Positions 10,139 to 21,175 of a stretch of DNA of 64,000 nt are shown piece by piece (positions within the stretch are counted from its first letter, which is position 1; the number at the start of each line of letters is the position of its first letter). The notes beneath the pieces were generated by a model that did not search any database, was not told where the DNA came from, and saw nothing but the letters and a program-made list of their open reading frames with translations. Source of the stretch: Adenophora triphylla var. japonica (taxonomy: Eukaryota; Streptophyta; Magnoliopsida; Asterales; Campanulaceae); contig JAFEMH010007468.1 of assembly GCA_022495995.1 (NCBI GenBank), positions 24,479 through 88,478 of the forward strand. The letters are read 5' to 3'. The position numbers and the translations under genes were made by a program.

Positions 10139-11077
10139 AGAATTGATATTTACCCCGCAACATTACTGAATATCCCCGCAATACTAAGTCTACCCAATAT
10201 TCAACACTAGTCACACCACCCCTCTCCCTATTTTATCCCTTTCTTCTTCAGCCCACCCTCTCCCCCACCGCCATTCTTCCCCATCCCAACCCATTGCCGG
10301 TGCCACCCTCCTACCCCATCCCCCATTCTTTTTGCCGTCGCCTCCTCCTCCTCTTCCTCACACCACCCCTGTTGTTTTCTCTCCGCCACCCACCCCACTC
10401 CACATGTACTAAAATATCGGTCTTCATAAAAAAAAGCTAAACCCACTTTCTCAGTTTTGACAAGAAGGTTAAGTAGGAATTGATCACTTTCTCCTTGTGC
10501 TTCTTGTCAAAACTGAGTTCGAAGTATTGTTTCTCAGTTTCGAAATTGAATTGATCTCGGGATTATCTTCTCCGCCGCTCATTTTGATGTGCTTGGATTC
10601 ATCGCGAGATGAATTTCCGTGTTAGTTCAATGCCCTCAAAGTGTTCGACGATTTTCTCGGTAGGCGAACTTGATGAAAACGTGTTTGTCTTTCCGGGTTT
10701 TACCGATTTTGAGGTGATTGGCGTTGGGGCCGATTTTGGTGCGCAGGTAGGTCTCTACGGCGTTGCAGAGCGGCGGTCATGACACGCCGTCGCGTTCTTC
10801 GATGACTAAGGATAGAAGAGGCGATTTGGGTTTTCAAAAAGAGGCGGAGGGTGGAGAGGATGTGGTGTTGAGTGGGCGAGGATTAGTTGGTCGAACATGG
10901 CGGAAGAGCATGACGTGGAGGTGGACATGAGGTCAAGGCGGTGGAGGGTGGGTGGAAGTGGGCTGAAGAAGAAAGGGTAAAATATGGAGAAGGGTGGGTG
11001 TGACTAGTGTTGAATGTTGGACATACTTAGTATTGCGGGGTTATTCAGTAATGTTGCGGGGATAAATAACAATTCTC
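10139..11077. mobile_element. Pack-MULE-like element carrying AAA-ATPase fragment
   Basis: The element is 939 bp with terminal inverted repeats of about 90 bp. The left begins AGAATTGATATTTACCCC, and the right read inwards begins GAGAATTGTTATTTATCCCC. The flanking direct repeat is TTAATTTTG (10130-10138 and 11078-11086), with shared bases extending it by up to three. The interior is GC-richer than the flanks and contains, on the minus strand, a fragment of a host AAA-ATPase gene (10602-10880). No transposase is present. It is a different family from the four palindromic-TIR elements. Confidence 0.85.
10602..10880 (-). pseudogene. Captured fragment of a BCS1-like AAA-ATPase gene
   Basis: Read on the minus strand, three short blocks in shifting frames match the amino-terminal associated domain of plant BCS1-like AAA-ATPases (AAA-ATPase ASD / HSR4 family). 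In order they are VIEERDG (near 10830), AVETYLRTKIGP followed by LKIGKTRKDKH (10690-10785), and EHFEGIEL (near 10640). At least one stop codon and one frameshift separate them, and the ATPase core (Walker A and B) is absent. The piece is enclosed by Mutator-like ends, so it is best seen as captured host sequence. The family call rests on motif memory. Confidence 0.68.
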
Positions 11078-11556
11078 TTAATTTTGAGATAAAAAGGGAT
11101 GTCTTAATAAAGTAAGAGGAGAAGGGAAGATAAAAAAAAAGGAATGAGTTCAAATCCACATATCAACATGTTTTATTTATTTATTTATTTATACTCTCTT
11201 TTGTTAAAATATTTTTTTTTTGTCATCCAAATTTTATTTGACCAAAAAAATATTAAAATGTACTTATTTTCATATTAAAAATATTGATTAATAATATTTT
11301 TAAATGAGTAATATAATTAATTTTTCTTCAAAAATAATCAAAGCTAAGTTACATTAGTCAAATTATAAAGTCACTGAAATTATTCAAATAATTTTTTGAG
11401 TATTGTGTTGAAATTTTGATTAAAATTAGATATTTGTGGCTTTTCATTACCAAACAAACTCAAGTTTTAAAGAAATCAGAAACTTTATTATTTAAGCTCT
11501 ATATATTCGGCTCTTAATTTTCAATTTTACCAACAAGGACTTTATTCACTTTCTAT

Positions 11557-12183
11557 TAGACATGTCCAAACGGTTCCGGTTTCGGTTTTCGATTTCGGAA
11601 CCGCCGGTTCCTTGTTCCCAAATAGCCGGAACCGTATTCGAACCATATTAATCCGGTTCCCGGTTTTCGGTTCTATCCGTCGGTTCCGGTTCCGGTTCCA
11701 ACGGTTCCACCGGTTCCATCACCATCTAACCTTTTTTTTTTAATCCAAACCTCTTAAGACAGTAAAGACGCTAACTAATCTGGTTTTTTTTTTCACTTGG
11801 GGAGTATGTTTTTGGAAAGAATGAGAAGTGGAGAAAATTTGGTTAGTATATTATTAAAGATAGAATAAAAATTCTAACAATATTTTTAGAATTTAAATAA
11901 AACAACACTACACTACAAGTACAAATACAAATTCTAAATAAATGCTAAATATTACATTTAACTTACATTGAGTTCCTGCTCCCTGCCTGGCTCCGCCCGA
12001 TTCTCGAATCCGCCGGTTCCCGGTTCCGCCGGTTCCTCGGTTCCCAATATGGTGGATTCGTATTCGAACAATTTCAATCCGGTTCCCGGTTACGTTCGGT
12101 TTCCAGTTCTGGCGATTCCCGGTTCCCGGTTCCGATTCTATCCGCCGGTTCCGTCGGTTCCCGGTTCTATTTGGACATGTCTA
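11557..12183. mobile_element. hAT-type non-autonomous element with GGTTCCGG subterminal repeats
   Basis: The element is 627 bp with a perfect 14-bp terminal inverted repeat TAGACATGTCCAAA and a perfect 8-bp target duplication CTTTCTAT (11549-11556 and 12184-12191), both as expected for the hAT superfamily. About 150-200 bp at each end is packed with CGGTTCCGG-like words. The left copy reads them from 11570 to 11720, and the right copy runs from 11970 to 12170. The AT-rich middle has no ORF. Confidence 0.9.
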
Positions 12184-12191
12184 CTTTCTAT

Positions 12192-12940
12192 CATGTCATA
12201 CCAGGTGTCAACCACCCGTGTTGTTACGCAAAAAAATTTATATTTAATTATTATTATTTTTGTTGATCAAAATAATTGTTTGTTATATTTTAAAATTTAT
12301 GTCATGTGTGATTTCACATTCTCTTTTTATTAAGCTATTTTATTTTTATTTACATCTTTTTTTCCCGATTTCTATTAATGTTTAGGAAGAATTTTATTTT
12401 AATATTTAAAATTATTTATGACAAAGGATAGTGATATATGATTAAAAACTTTTACATAGTGTATGAACATCTAAATTGACACAATTCCATCAAGAGCAGT
12501 AAGCATGATTTTTTCATGAACTTTTTACTCACTAAATGGTCTGTAAATATTACCCACATACATATTTTCGTATCTAATAACGTTAGTTATTGACGAAAAT
12601 TTCGTAGGTAACAAAAATTTTATTTTTTTAAAATACAGTGCCTCAAACCATCAAATTTCCGTAAGTAAACATTAACATTCCGTAAGTAATACCATCGGAA
12701 TAATTCCGTTAGTAATTTCCGTAATCAAACACACTGTTTCTATTAGTATAACAGCAAAGATGCTTTAAAAATAAAACATAATAATGATAATGATTTTGTT
12801 TCACTCCCTCTTTCCATAAATGAATGTAAAAATAATAATCAAACTCGCTATTGATAAAAAGCAAATTTAAATATATTTTTGACATTCATTTAACGAGGCG
12901 AGAGTAGCTTTTAATACATGTAAAGAATGTGTCATAAAAT
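12192..12940. other. Intergenic; possible CACTA subterminal repeats at 12575-12745
   Basis: AT-rich. At 12575-12745 short words of the type TTCCGTAAGTAA and ATTTCGTAGGTAAC recur, resembling CACTA-element subterminal repeats. No CACTA terminus was identified, so this is only a suggestion. Confidence 0.25.
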
Positions 12941-13025
12941 TTGATGGGCTGAAGCTCTAAAAAGTAAATTGTTTTATGCGTTGCATAGCCCTCCGGACCT
13001 GGAGCTCATAATCTAGATCGGGAGA

Positions 13026-14334
13026 GGACACTCAATTCCTAAAGCAGTTGATGACCTCCATATCTGTAAGGTCTTCCTCAATCTGGTCGACCAACTCTCT
13101 GAATCTGGTGAAGTAACTCATAGTACTCTCTGCCTTACCCTGAGTCATGTTGTTTAGGCAAGTGACTATTTTCTTACGAGCTCCCGCTGTAGAAAATCGC
13201 TCTAGGAACCTTCTCCTCATATAGCTCCATGAGGTGATGCAACCAGTGGACAGACCACGGAAACAAGTCAGTGCTGCACCTGTAAAGGTGCTAGTTTATG
13301 CCTTGCATAGCACATCATCCTCAGAAGAGACACCCACAGGGTGGCCTCAAAGTGCTGCATGTGATTCAAGGCATTGATCGTGCAGCCTCGAATACTTTTC
13401 CAACATTGGCAACTCAACCCCGCAGGGGGCCTTTGTCGATCATGTCTTTGGCAAAGGTTGAAGAGTACGATCATTTCGTTTGACCTTCCCATCAAGTTGC
13501 TTTCCTATATGCCTCCATATCATCCAATCTTCGTTTTAAGTTGAGAAGCCCCCTAACATCCAGTCGCTTCTTTGATGGGAGATAGAGCTAGACTTTTGTA
13601 TCTCCTTAGGTGGGGTTCCCTTCTAGAGAGGGTCCTCTCGTCTCTCATTCCTTGGGGGATTCATTTCTCTCATTTCTCGATGGGGGAACAACCTCTCCCC
13701 TTTGGGCGACCTACGCCTCGAGCCCCCGTCGCCTCAAGCCGCTCCTCCTCTCGAGCCGAGCTCGCCTCTTGTTCCCTCTCGGCTGGGCCGAGCCTATACC
13801 TTAGGTCGCCGGTCCGGTCTACGTAAATGTGAGTGGGGGAGGCATTTCATTCCTCCTTTCTTCACCTGACGGTTTAGGACCTTCGTTAGCCCGTCTATGA
13901 GAAGTGAGCGACGGAGCTACCCTTTGCGATCTTATGTCCTCCTTTTTAGGAGAATCGGGTAGTTCGAGTAACTCATTCTGTACCTCAAGCAAGCTCTGCA
14001 ACAATCTAGCTCACTCTAACAAAATCTTTTTCCTACTAAGGTGAGAAGCTGAGGGAACTGCCATGTCGCCTGCAGCTGTTCATCCCGTTTGGACCCGTTT
14101 CACTTGCTGGCTTACCCCTTGGTTAGGCATGGGCCTCTTCTGTCTTCTCCCATCTTGCAAACCCATACTATCGGCTACACTGTTGGAGCGAGTGGCTCTT
14201 CTAGTGGCGTGTCCCTGTGGAGGAGGAGGTAAGTTTGCAGTGCAATTCCCGGCACCTGCATCAATGTCCCCCCGCCCCCCACATTCTCGCGCATGGCTCA
14301 CCTGAGGCGTAGCAATATGTCCATCGGATACCAT
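13026..14334 (-). pseudogene. Ty3/gypsy gag remnant
   Basis: On the minus strand the frame opens with ATG at 14334, 44 bp downstream of a primer-binding site, and carries a basic, low-complexity amino part. The retrotransposon gag domain lies at 13026-13400: HMQHFEATLW, FTGAALTCFRGLSTGC, SWSYMRRRFLERF and YFTRFRELVDQIEEDL. Several stops and frameshifts break it (for example after LCKA and before SSEDD). No protease, reverse transcriptase or integrase follows, and the homology stops near 13026. It is a decayed, truncated element. Confidence 0.75.
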
Positions 14335-14377
14335 GTTTACGGTTGTGTGAGATTTCGAGGTCTAGCGTTATCGTTTT

Positions 14378-14395
14378 CCGGCAACGAAACCAAAT
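14378..14395 (-). other. Primer-binding site of the gypsy remnant
   Basis: On the minus strand ATTTGGTTTCGTTGCCGG starts directly inside the LTR end (CCTGCATCATCA). It resembles the tRNA-Asp-type site TTGGCGCCGTTGCCGG used by many plant Ty3/gypsy elements. Confidence 0.6.
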
Positions 14396-15000
14396 TGATG
14401 ATGCAGGAAATGATCCATATCAGACTTAGTCCAGCAATAGGTTGATCTCCAGCAGCTGTGACCTGAAATCACGAACAAACGACTTGCCGGGGTGATTTTC
14501 GGCTAACACCCTCCGACGTGATAATGAGATGTGGCGTTAAGAGTTTGTATAAAACTATATGAAAATAATGTAATCTCAAAATAGCCAAGAAAACATTACA
14601 TTTTTACGTTGAATGTAGTCTTGTATATATAGGAGTGGTGTAGGATCGTAATGAATCCATTAAATCGTGGAGACAATGCAGGCGTAACGATCTCCATAAT
14701 TGTATGAGACAGCTACAAATTTAGTCGTAGATATACGCACGTTTCTATAGGTCGAGGTCGCCTGAATATTCGCGGTCGACCTGACTTTGTGCCTTGGAAT
14801 AAATGTGAATTATGTATGTGATCGTATGTCGTACGAAGCTAGGTTGGGACAAAGATGGTTGAACAATGAGATAGGTTGACTGACATTATTTTGGTGGGCT
14901 GTAGGCGTATTGGCAACTGGATTAGCCAAATTAATAACTACGTCTATGTAATGTATGAAATGTTGGGCTTCGATCATTGGGCCTAGCCTGTCACTTTTAT
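14396..15000 (-). repeat. 5' LTR of the gypsy remnant (outer limit approximate)
   Basis: The inner end is set by the primer-binding site. A TATA-like word on the minus strand (14623-14632, CTATATATAC) fits an LTR promoter. The outer end cannot be fixed because no second LTR is in the window. 15000 is a guess. Confidence 0.5.
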
Positions 15001-15303
15001 GTCGTTCACATGTATTTAAATAACCAAATAATATAGTCCATTAAATAACCAAATAACTATTAATCGTATAATATAGTCCAATGTATACATCTATATTTAC
15101 TTGGATATGTAATATTACTATAGTTATCACTTTGCACATCTATACTTATCAATGAAAGGTATCAACTAATATGTATAATTCAAAGTGTCGCAAGAATTTG
15201 GAAGATTATCCCACTTGTAAGCATGAAAATTCAATAAATTTCTAAAATGCACGACGTGGCCCAAACAGAGGCCTTTTCACGGATTTTAAAATATTATAGT
15301 ATA
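15000..15303. other. Intergenic, AT-rich
   Basis: May include the outer part of the preceding LTR. I see nothing else in it. Confidence 0.4.
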
Positions 15304-15305
15304 TA

Positions 15306-15580
15306 CTCCCTCCGTCCCACAACAAGTGACACACTTTGTCATTTTGAGCGTCCCACTGATAAGTCACACTTCCTAAAATGGAAAAGAATCTTTACTATTT
15401 TCTCCACTCATTCTCTCTCCTACATTATTATAATACTCACAACACCATTATAATTTACTATTCTCTCCACTCATTCTCTCTCCTACTCAACTATCTACAC
15501 TCACAACACATCAACCTTTTCACTTTTTCCTTAATTCCCGTGCGAACAAGAATCGTGTCGCTTGTTATGGGACGAAGGGA

Positions 15581-15581
<1 letters not shown>
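15306..15581. mobile_element. Stowaway-type MITE
   Basis: Begins CTCCCTCCGTCCCAC and ends in the complement GGGACGAAGGGAG, with a TA target duplication (15304-15305, 15582-15583). It is 276 bp. The right TA has expanded into a (TA)n tract at 15582-15626. Confidence 0.9.

Positions 15582-15627
<46 letters not shown>
15582..15627. repeat. (TA)n microsatellite
   Basis: An uninterrupted TA tract starting at the Stowaway target duplication. Confidence 0.95.
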
Positions 15628-15632
<5 letters not shown>

Positions 15633-16326
15633 ATTTTATAATTTTATTAGAATGATTAGATTGATATTAATATTTAATTAAAATTTACATATATTGACAA
15701 TAAAAGTTAATTATGACAAATATGAACGAAACAGAGCAAGTATTAATAGTTTACTTGTTGATCCAGGTCCTCAATTGAATCTTGAATTTTTTATTCCAAG
15801 CTTAAATTCGGCCCCATTTCTCATCACAAAATATTGAAAAAAACTCATTTTTCTATAAACTACGAAAAAACGTGATTTTGAACCGGTTAAATCATGATTG
15901 AACTGAATTGGTGACATTTTTGTAAATAATTGACACTTATTAAAACGTGTGCGATGACATTAGTACTTCTCAAAATAAATATTGTACTTCTAAAAAAACA
16001 AAATTTAGAACAATTTTATCAACTTAAAAACGTTGACAAGTTACACGATAATTATTTTGGGAAGCCATCACAAAGTTGTTGAAATTGATGAAAATATAAT
16101 TAATTAACATCCGATATGTTTACCATATTAAGTTGCTAGTGCCTTGTCAAATGGATCATCCGTTTGCATCAACCCTCAATTGACAATGACATAAGCAATA
16201 GGTAATTGCTGAAGGGGAAAAAAAATGAAGGTGGGAAGACCCGAGTCAAGTCATAAGTTAGTTGAAATTACACCGAGTTTTCTACAATGACTTGAGGCGT
16301 TTGGCACACGGGAATGTGTGAATGGT
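15628..16326. other. Intergenic
   Basis: AT-rich and without a recognised gene. 15900-15950 shares a GACATTTTTGTAAATAATTG word with 22978-23040, pointing to an unclassified dispersed repeat. Confidence 0.4.
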
Positions 16327-16335
16327 TATTTTATA

Positions 16336-17348
16336 GAGTAGGTCTGCTGAGAAACGCGTTTCTCCATAAGTTATGGAGAAACGTGTTTTTCCAAATGTTC
16401 AGAAACTTACAATAAATTTCTGGATATCCTTTCAAAAGGCTTCTGATATCCTTTCAAAAGGTTCCGGATATCCGTAAGGCTTGGGACGGATATCCGTAAA
16501 ACAAAGTCTACACCACCGTAAGCATTTTAAACAAAAGGCAATTGCACAATACGCAAACACCGTATCCGTAAACTTACAAAATGATATCCAGAAACTTACA
16601 AAATGATATCCAGAAACATTTAATAAATTTCTGGATATCCTTTCAAAAGTTTCTGGATATCCTTTCAAAAGGTTCTGGATATCCAGAAGGCTTGGGACGG
16701 ATATCCAGAAAAGAAAACAAAGTCTACACCACCAGAAGCATTTTAAACAAAGGCAATTGCACAATACGCAGAAATTTTGAAGCAAAGAAAACAAAGGTTG
16801 ATGCACAGAATGTACGAATTGAGTGAGAATATTCACCAAATATTCAAAAGTTCAATCACATTTCTTGATTATCATCCGCCATTCCCTGTCTTCTTCAACA
16901 AAGAACAATCGAATCAAAAATCAACCGTCTTTCTCGCCGGAGAAACCAAGCCCTAATCCATGGCCGAACCTCTTTTACAACAACAAGAAGGGTCTTAATC
17001 AAGCAGTCTTCGCTATGCATCTCCAAAATCTCTCTAATCAAACAGGGTCGCCGATTGGCTCAAGAGAAGAAGCTCGGTTTAGGGAGGAGATTAGGGGAAG
17101 GTTTGGCCGGAGAAGAAGGTAATTGGGGAAGAAGAAGGTCGCCGGTGATGGAGGTTGAGTTGGGGAAGACGACGCAGGAGGTTGATTTGGGGAAGACGAC
17201 GCATTTGCGTTTTGAGAGAGAAAGTCTTTTCCGGATAGAGAGAGAGAGGAGTCTGTGTTGTTGTTGATGTGTTGTGCGTGTTTTGGGAGAAAAAAAAACC
17301 CGTTTCTCCGTAAATGATGGAGAAACGCGTTTCTCCCCAGATTTTGTG
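16336..17348. mobile_element. Mutator-like element, palindromic-TIR family, copy 3
   Basis: The element is 1013 bp with perfect 9-bp duplication TATTTTATA (16327-16335, 17349-17357). It is in the opposite orientation to copies 1 and 2: the left end is the GAGTAGGTCTGCTGAG type, and the right read inwards is CACAAAATCTGGGGAG. The GATATC array (16410-16720) is again at the GAGTAGG end. The gene-like cargo (about 16800-17280, with a short MAEPLLQQQEG reading frame and GA-rich coding-like sequence) is again at the AAAATCT end. I do not recognise the cargo gene. Confidence 0.9.
16460..16780. repeat. Internal duplication with CAGAA/CGTAA swaps
   Basis: A segment of about 85 bp occurs at 16470-16557 and again at 16676-16772. 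Apart from small indels, nearly all differences are the same change: CAGAA in the second copy is CGTAA in the first at three separate sites. Confidence 0.8.
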
Positions 17349-17357
17349 TATTTTATA

Positions 17358-17691
17358 CTACCTCCGTCTCATCTCAATTGATCTACTTTTCTTTTTGGAA
17401 CGTCTCATTTCAATTGATCTATTCCTTAAATGAAAAGTTTTTCATATATTTATACCCTTATCATCTCCATATATTTATAAAAAAACCATTCATTATACCC
17501 ACTTTAATTTACTATTCCTCCCACTCATTCTCTCTCCTATTAAATATTTTTAACTTTTACATTCTCTCTCCTATTTCCTATCACACATTTAACTTTTAAA
17601 TTCTCTCTTCTCTAATTTCTACCCACTTTAATAATTTTTCTTAAAAATCGTGTTCCACCTCAATGAACCAATTGAGATGGGACTGAGGGAG
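17358..17691. mobile_element. Stowaway-type MITE
   Basis: Begins CTACCTCCGTCTCATCTC and ends GAGATGGGACTGAGGGAG. TA flanks are at 17356-17357 and 17692-17693. Its left TA is the last two bases of the right target duplication of the neighbouring Mutator-like element. Confidence 0.88.
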
Positions 17692-17693
17692 TA

Positions 17694-18043
17694 TCTAGTA
17701 ATTCGAAAGTTTGGAATGATAAAAGTTATACATTCCCATACCCACGTTAGAGGTATTTGCTCAAAAATCTATTAATAAATGAATATTGGTTTACGTGCCT
17801 GTGGGTATTTTTAAGCAATATTTACAAAAATTTTCACTAATCTATTTAATAAAACCTAATTAAATTATGTTTTTTAAACCTCTAAAAATTTGTTAACATA
17901 TATTTTATTGATTAAATATATTTTTTCAGTCTTTCAAACCTAAGCAAAATTCTAGTTTCAACTTATTAAATATTTATCTATGTTCATGATTAAGTCTAAG
18001 AAGAGATGAGGATGTAAATTAAGAAAGTTGAATGAATAACCAT
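17694..18043. other. Intergenic, AT-rich
   Basis: I see no gene or repeat structure here. Confidence 0.5.
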
Positions 18044-18052
18044 AAAATTCAT

Positions 18053-19039
18053 GAGTAGGTTTTCGGAAAAACGCGTTTCTCTATATAAGTTATGGAGAAA
18101 CGTGTTTTTTTAAAAAAAAATTATAAAAAAATATTTTTTTTCATTCATTAAAAAAACTTTTGGATATCAGTCTCAAAGGTTCTGGATATCCAGAACCCTT
18201 TGATTATGATATCCAGAAGTTATGTTAGAATGGGACCAATACATACCAACTTTCTGATCATGGCCTTCACTTTTTTCTGGATATACTTTTCACTGTTTTC
18301 TGAATATACTTTTCACTGGTTTCTGGATATAGATTTGGTCAAGGTCATGGTCAATACAAAATTTCTGGATATCCTTTCTCTTAATTTCTGGATATACTTT
18401 TTAGTGATTTCTGGATATATATACTTGGTCAAGGCCAAAGGCCAAGGCCATGGGCCAAGGCAAGGTCATGACTAATACAAATTTTCTGAATATCAACTTA
18501 AAAAGATTCTGGGTATCACTTTCAAAGAGTTCTGGATATCCAGAACATTTAATATTGATATCCAGAAGCCTTTCAAAGGTTTTGGATATCTAACACAAAC
18601 ATTTCTGAATATCATTTCAAAAGGTTCTGGATATTCAGAAACTTTCAAAATGAATAACCAGAAATTTAGAATTGCCCAAGCCAAGGCCATGGGCCAAGGT
18701 CATGGCCAATACAAAATTTCTGAATATCCTTTCAAAATGTTCTGGATATCCAGAACATTGAATGTTGATATCCAGAATTTCAGAATTCACTCAAAATCAA
18801 TCTCATTAGAACCAAATCCACCCAACATATCCAAACCCGAATCACATTCCACCAAAATACTCCAGTTATACTCAACGAATCATTCAATAAATGGATTTAT
18901 TCAAACAAAAAACACTAAATATGGGTAAAAGAAATAGACGGATTTACAGAAGAAAACAAATCACTAAATGAATCAATTTGACGCCAATAGCAGAATTCAG
19001 AAATTACGATTCTAGCGATTCTAGCAGTCGTTCTTCTCG

Positions 19040-19080
<41 letters not shown>

Positions 19081-19243
19081 ATCTCTCTCTATCTCTCTCG
19101 ATTGATGTTGTTCGCACAGTTGAGAATTTGTTTTTATTGTTTTCGTCGCCCGTAAAGAAATCTAGAGAGCACCGACGGGAACGATGGAAAAAATCTGTTT
19201 CTTCATAAATTATGGAGAAACACGTTTCTCCCTAAATTTTGGC
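18053..19243. mobile_element. Mutator-like element, palindromic-TIR family, copy 4
   Basis: The element is 1191 bp with perfect 9-bp duplication AAAATTCAT (18044-18052, 19244-19252). The left end is GAGTAGGTTTTCGGAA, and the right read inwards is GCCAAAATTTAGGGAG. The GATATC array (about 18155-18780) lies at the GAGTAGG end and contains GGCCAAGGCCATGGGCC words. Leader-like cargo (18780-19200) with a (CT)n tract at 19042-19099 lies at the other end. There is no transposase and the cargo is not recognised. Confidence 0.9.
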
Positions 19244-20017
19244 AAAATTCATTGATTTGAAACATGAAGATTTATTTTTTTCAGAAATAGTTAAAATTAT
19301 ATTTTTCGGTCAGTGTATTGTAATATAGTTTATACTTGCTATTTTTATAATATCATTATTAACATTGAAGCAATTAAAAAAAATGAAAATCTCATTCCTA
19401 CCGTTGTTATTTTAGCAATTTAATAGGGTTAAATGGATCGATAATATTTGGAGCTGGTCTCCCATGAGAACAGTTGTATCCGTCTCATGGATGAGACGGG
19501 TCGGAATGACCCGAAGCCCGGACCCATGACCCAGACTCTTTCCCGTCTATTTTCTTTCTCTGCAATCGGTGCCAAATTACTTCGGCTGTTTCATTGTCTC
19601 AACTCTGTCTGTGCTACGTTTTCCTCCCATGAGGCGTATAATGCCCAACTCTTTTTCCCTGTCTCTTTTCTTCTATGCTTCTCTCTTTGTTGTTGAAGCT
19701 TTCAAGTATATTTTTGTTGTAGATCCCTAATTTTACATATTCTGAAAAACATTTCTCTACCTGATTTGGTGTTCTTTACCAAAAATTTGTCTATGTTTCT
19801 ACAATTTAGGGCATGAAATATTAATGGAAATCAAAACTTTGTTAACATGTGAAATTAAATACTTGGTTTCTACATAAAGATTACCATCAAATTGCAGAGG
19901 CGAGCCTTCCTATCTGTTGTATGAAAATTAAGGATATTACATTTGATTTCAATTTCGTTTCTTTGATATTTTTTAATTGGTCACAAAATCTAAATAATCC
20001 CATATGGAAGTTTTTTA

Positions 20018-20167
20018 ATTGTGTTTGGGGCACTTTCCTTTATTTTCTGGACTCTCACTTTAGTCCCTCTTCTGAAGTATGTCTTCATAGTGCTTAGAGC
20101 TGATGATAATGGTGAAGGAGGAACATTTGCACTGTATTCATTGCTTTGTAGACATGCCAGAGTCCTG
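20018..20167 (+). pseudogene. Captured KUP/HAK potassium-transporter exon fragment
   Basis: The plus-strand frame 20018-20167 reads [11 protein letters not shown], then [19 protein letters not shown], then [19 protein letters not shown]. This is the highly conserved transmembrane and loop segment near the amino end of plant KUP/HAK/KT potassium transporters. The identity over about 50 residues is close to family consensus, without a stop or frameshift. The frame ends in TAG at 20176-20178. No other exon of the gene is seen. Since it lies inside Mutator-like ends, it is captured host sequence, and its good preservation suggests recent capture. Confidence 0.88.
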
Positions 20168-20176
20168 GGTGACATA

Positions 20177-21175
20177 GTGTAGTACTATTACTTATAGCAA
20201 TACCAACTATTACTTATAGCAATACCAACTATTACTTAAACAAATGAGAAGTATTACTCAAAATGAAAACAGTTCCTAAAACTATTATTAGTTAAAAAAT
20301 AAAATAACACTATTACTTCACAAGTGTAGTACTATTACTTATAGCAATACCAACTACTCCCTCTGTTCCGCTTAAGTTGCAACATTTTGCCATTTTCGGC
20401 ATTTCACTTAAGTTGCAACATTACCAAAAAAGAAAACTTTTTATTATTTTTATAATTCTCCACTCATTCTCTCTCTTCCTCACAACCACTCATTATTCTC
20501 CACTCATTCTCTCTCTTCCTCCCAACCACTCATTATTCTCCTTTCTTAATTTACGTGCTTCAACCTAATTGTTGCAACCTTAGTGGAACGAAGGGAGTAT
20601 TACTTAAACAAATGAGAAGTATTACTCAAAATGAAAACAGTTCCTAAAACTATTATTAGTTAAAAAATAAAATAACACTATTACTTCACAAGTGTAGTAC
20701 TATTACTTATAGCAATACCAACTATTACTTAAACAAATGAGAAGTATTACTCAAAATGAAAACAGTTCCTAACACTATTATTAGTTAAAAAAAAAATAAT
20801 ATTACTTCACAAGTGTAGTACTATTACTTATAGGAATACCAACTATTACTTAAACAAATGAGAAGTATTACTTAAAATGAAAACAGTTCCTAAAACTATT
20901 ATTAGTTAAAAAAAAAATAACACTATTACTTCACAAGTGTAGTACTATTACTTATAGCAATATCAACTATTACTTAAACAAATGAGAAGTATTACTCAAA
21001 ATGAAAACAGTTCCTAAAACTATTATTAGTTTAAAAAATAAAATAACACTATTACTTCACAAGTGTAGTACTATTACTTATAGCAATACCAACTATTACT
21101 TAAACAAATGAGAAGTATTACTCAAAATGAAAACAGTTCATAAAACTATTATTAGTTAAAAAAAATAATGTATAG
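20177..21175. repeat. 125-bp tandem array
   Basis: About seven copies of a 125-bp unit that begins GTGTAGTACTATTACTTATA. They are near-identical and the second is split by a Stowaway at 20357-20597. The array is internal to the KUP/HAK-bearing element. Confidence 0.9.
20357..20597. mobile_element. Stowaway-type MITE nested in the 125-bp array
   Basis: Ends are CTCCCTCTGTTCC and GGAACGAAGGGAG, 241 bp. The other array units provide the empty site (CAACTATTACTT), showing directly that insertion duplicated TA (20355-20356, 20598-20599). Confidence 0.93.

Noticed and set aside
16581..16826. ORFs with FWISFQK-like repeats in the GATATC arrays
   Set aside because: They are translations of the TTCTGGATATC repeat and occur in every array copy on both strands.
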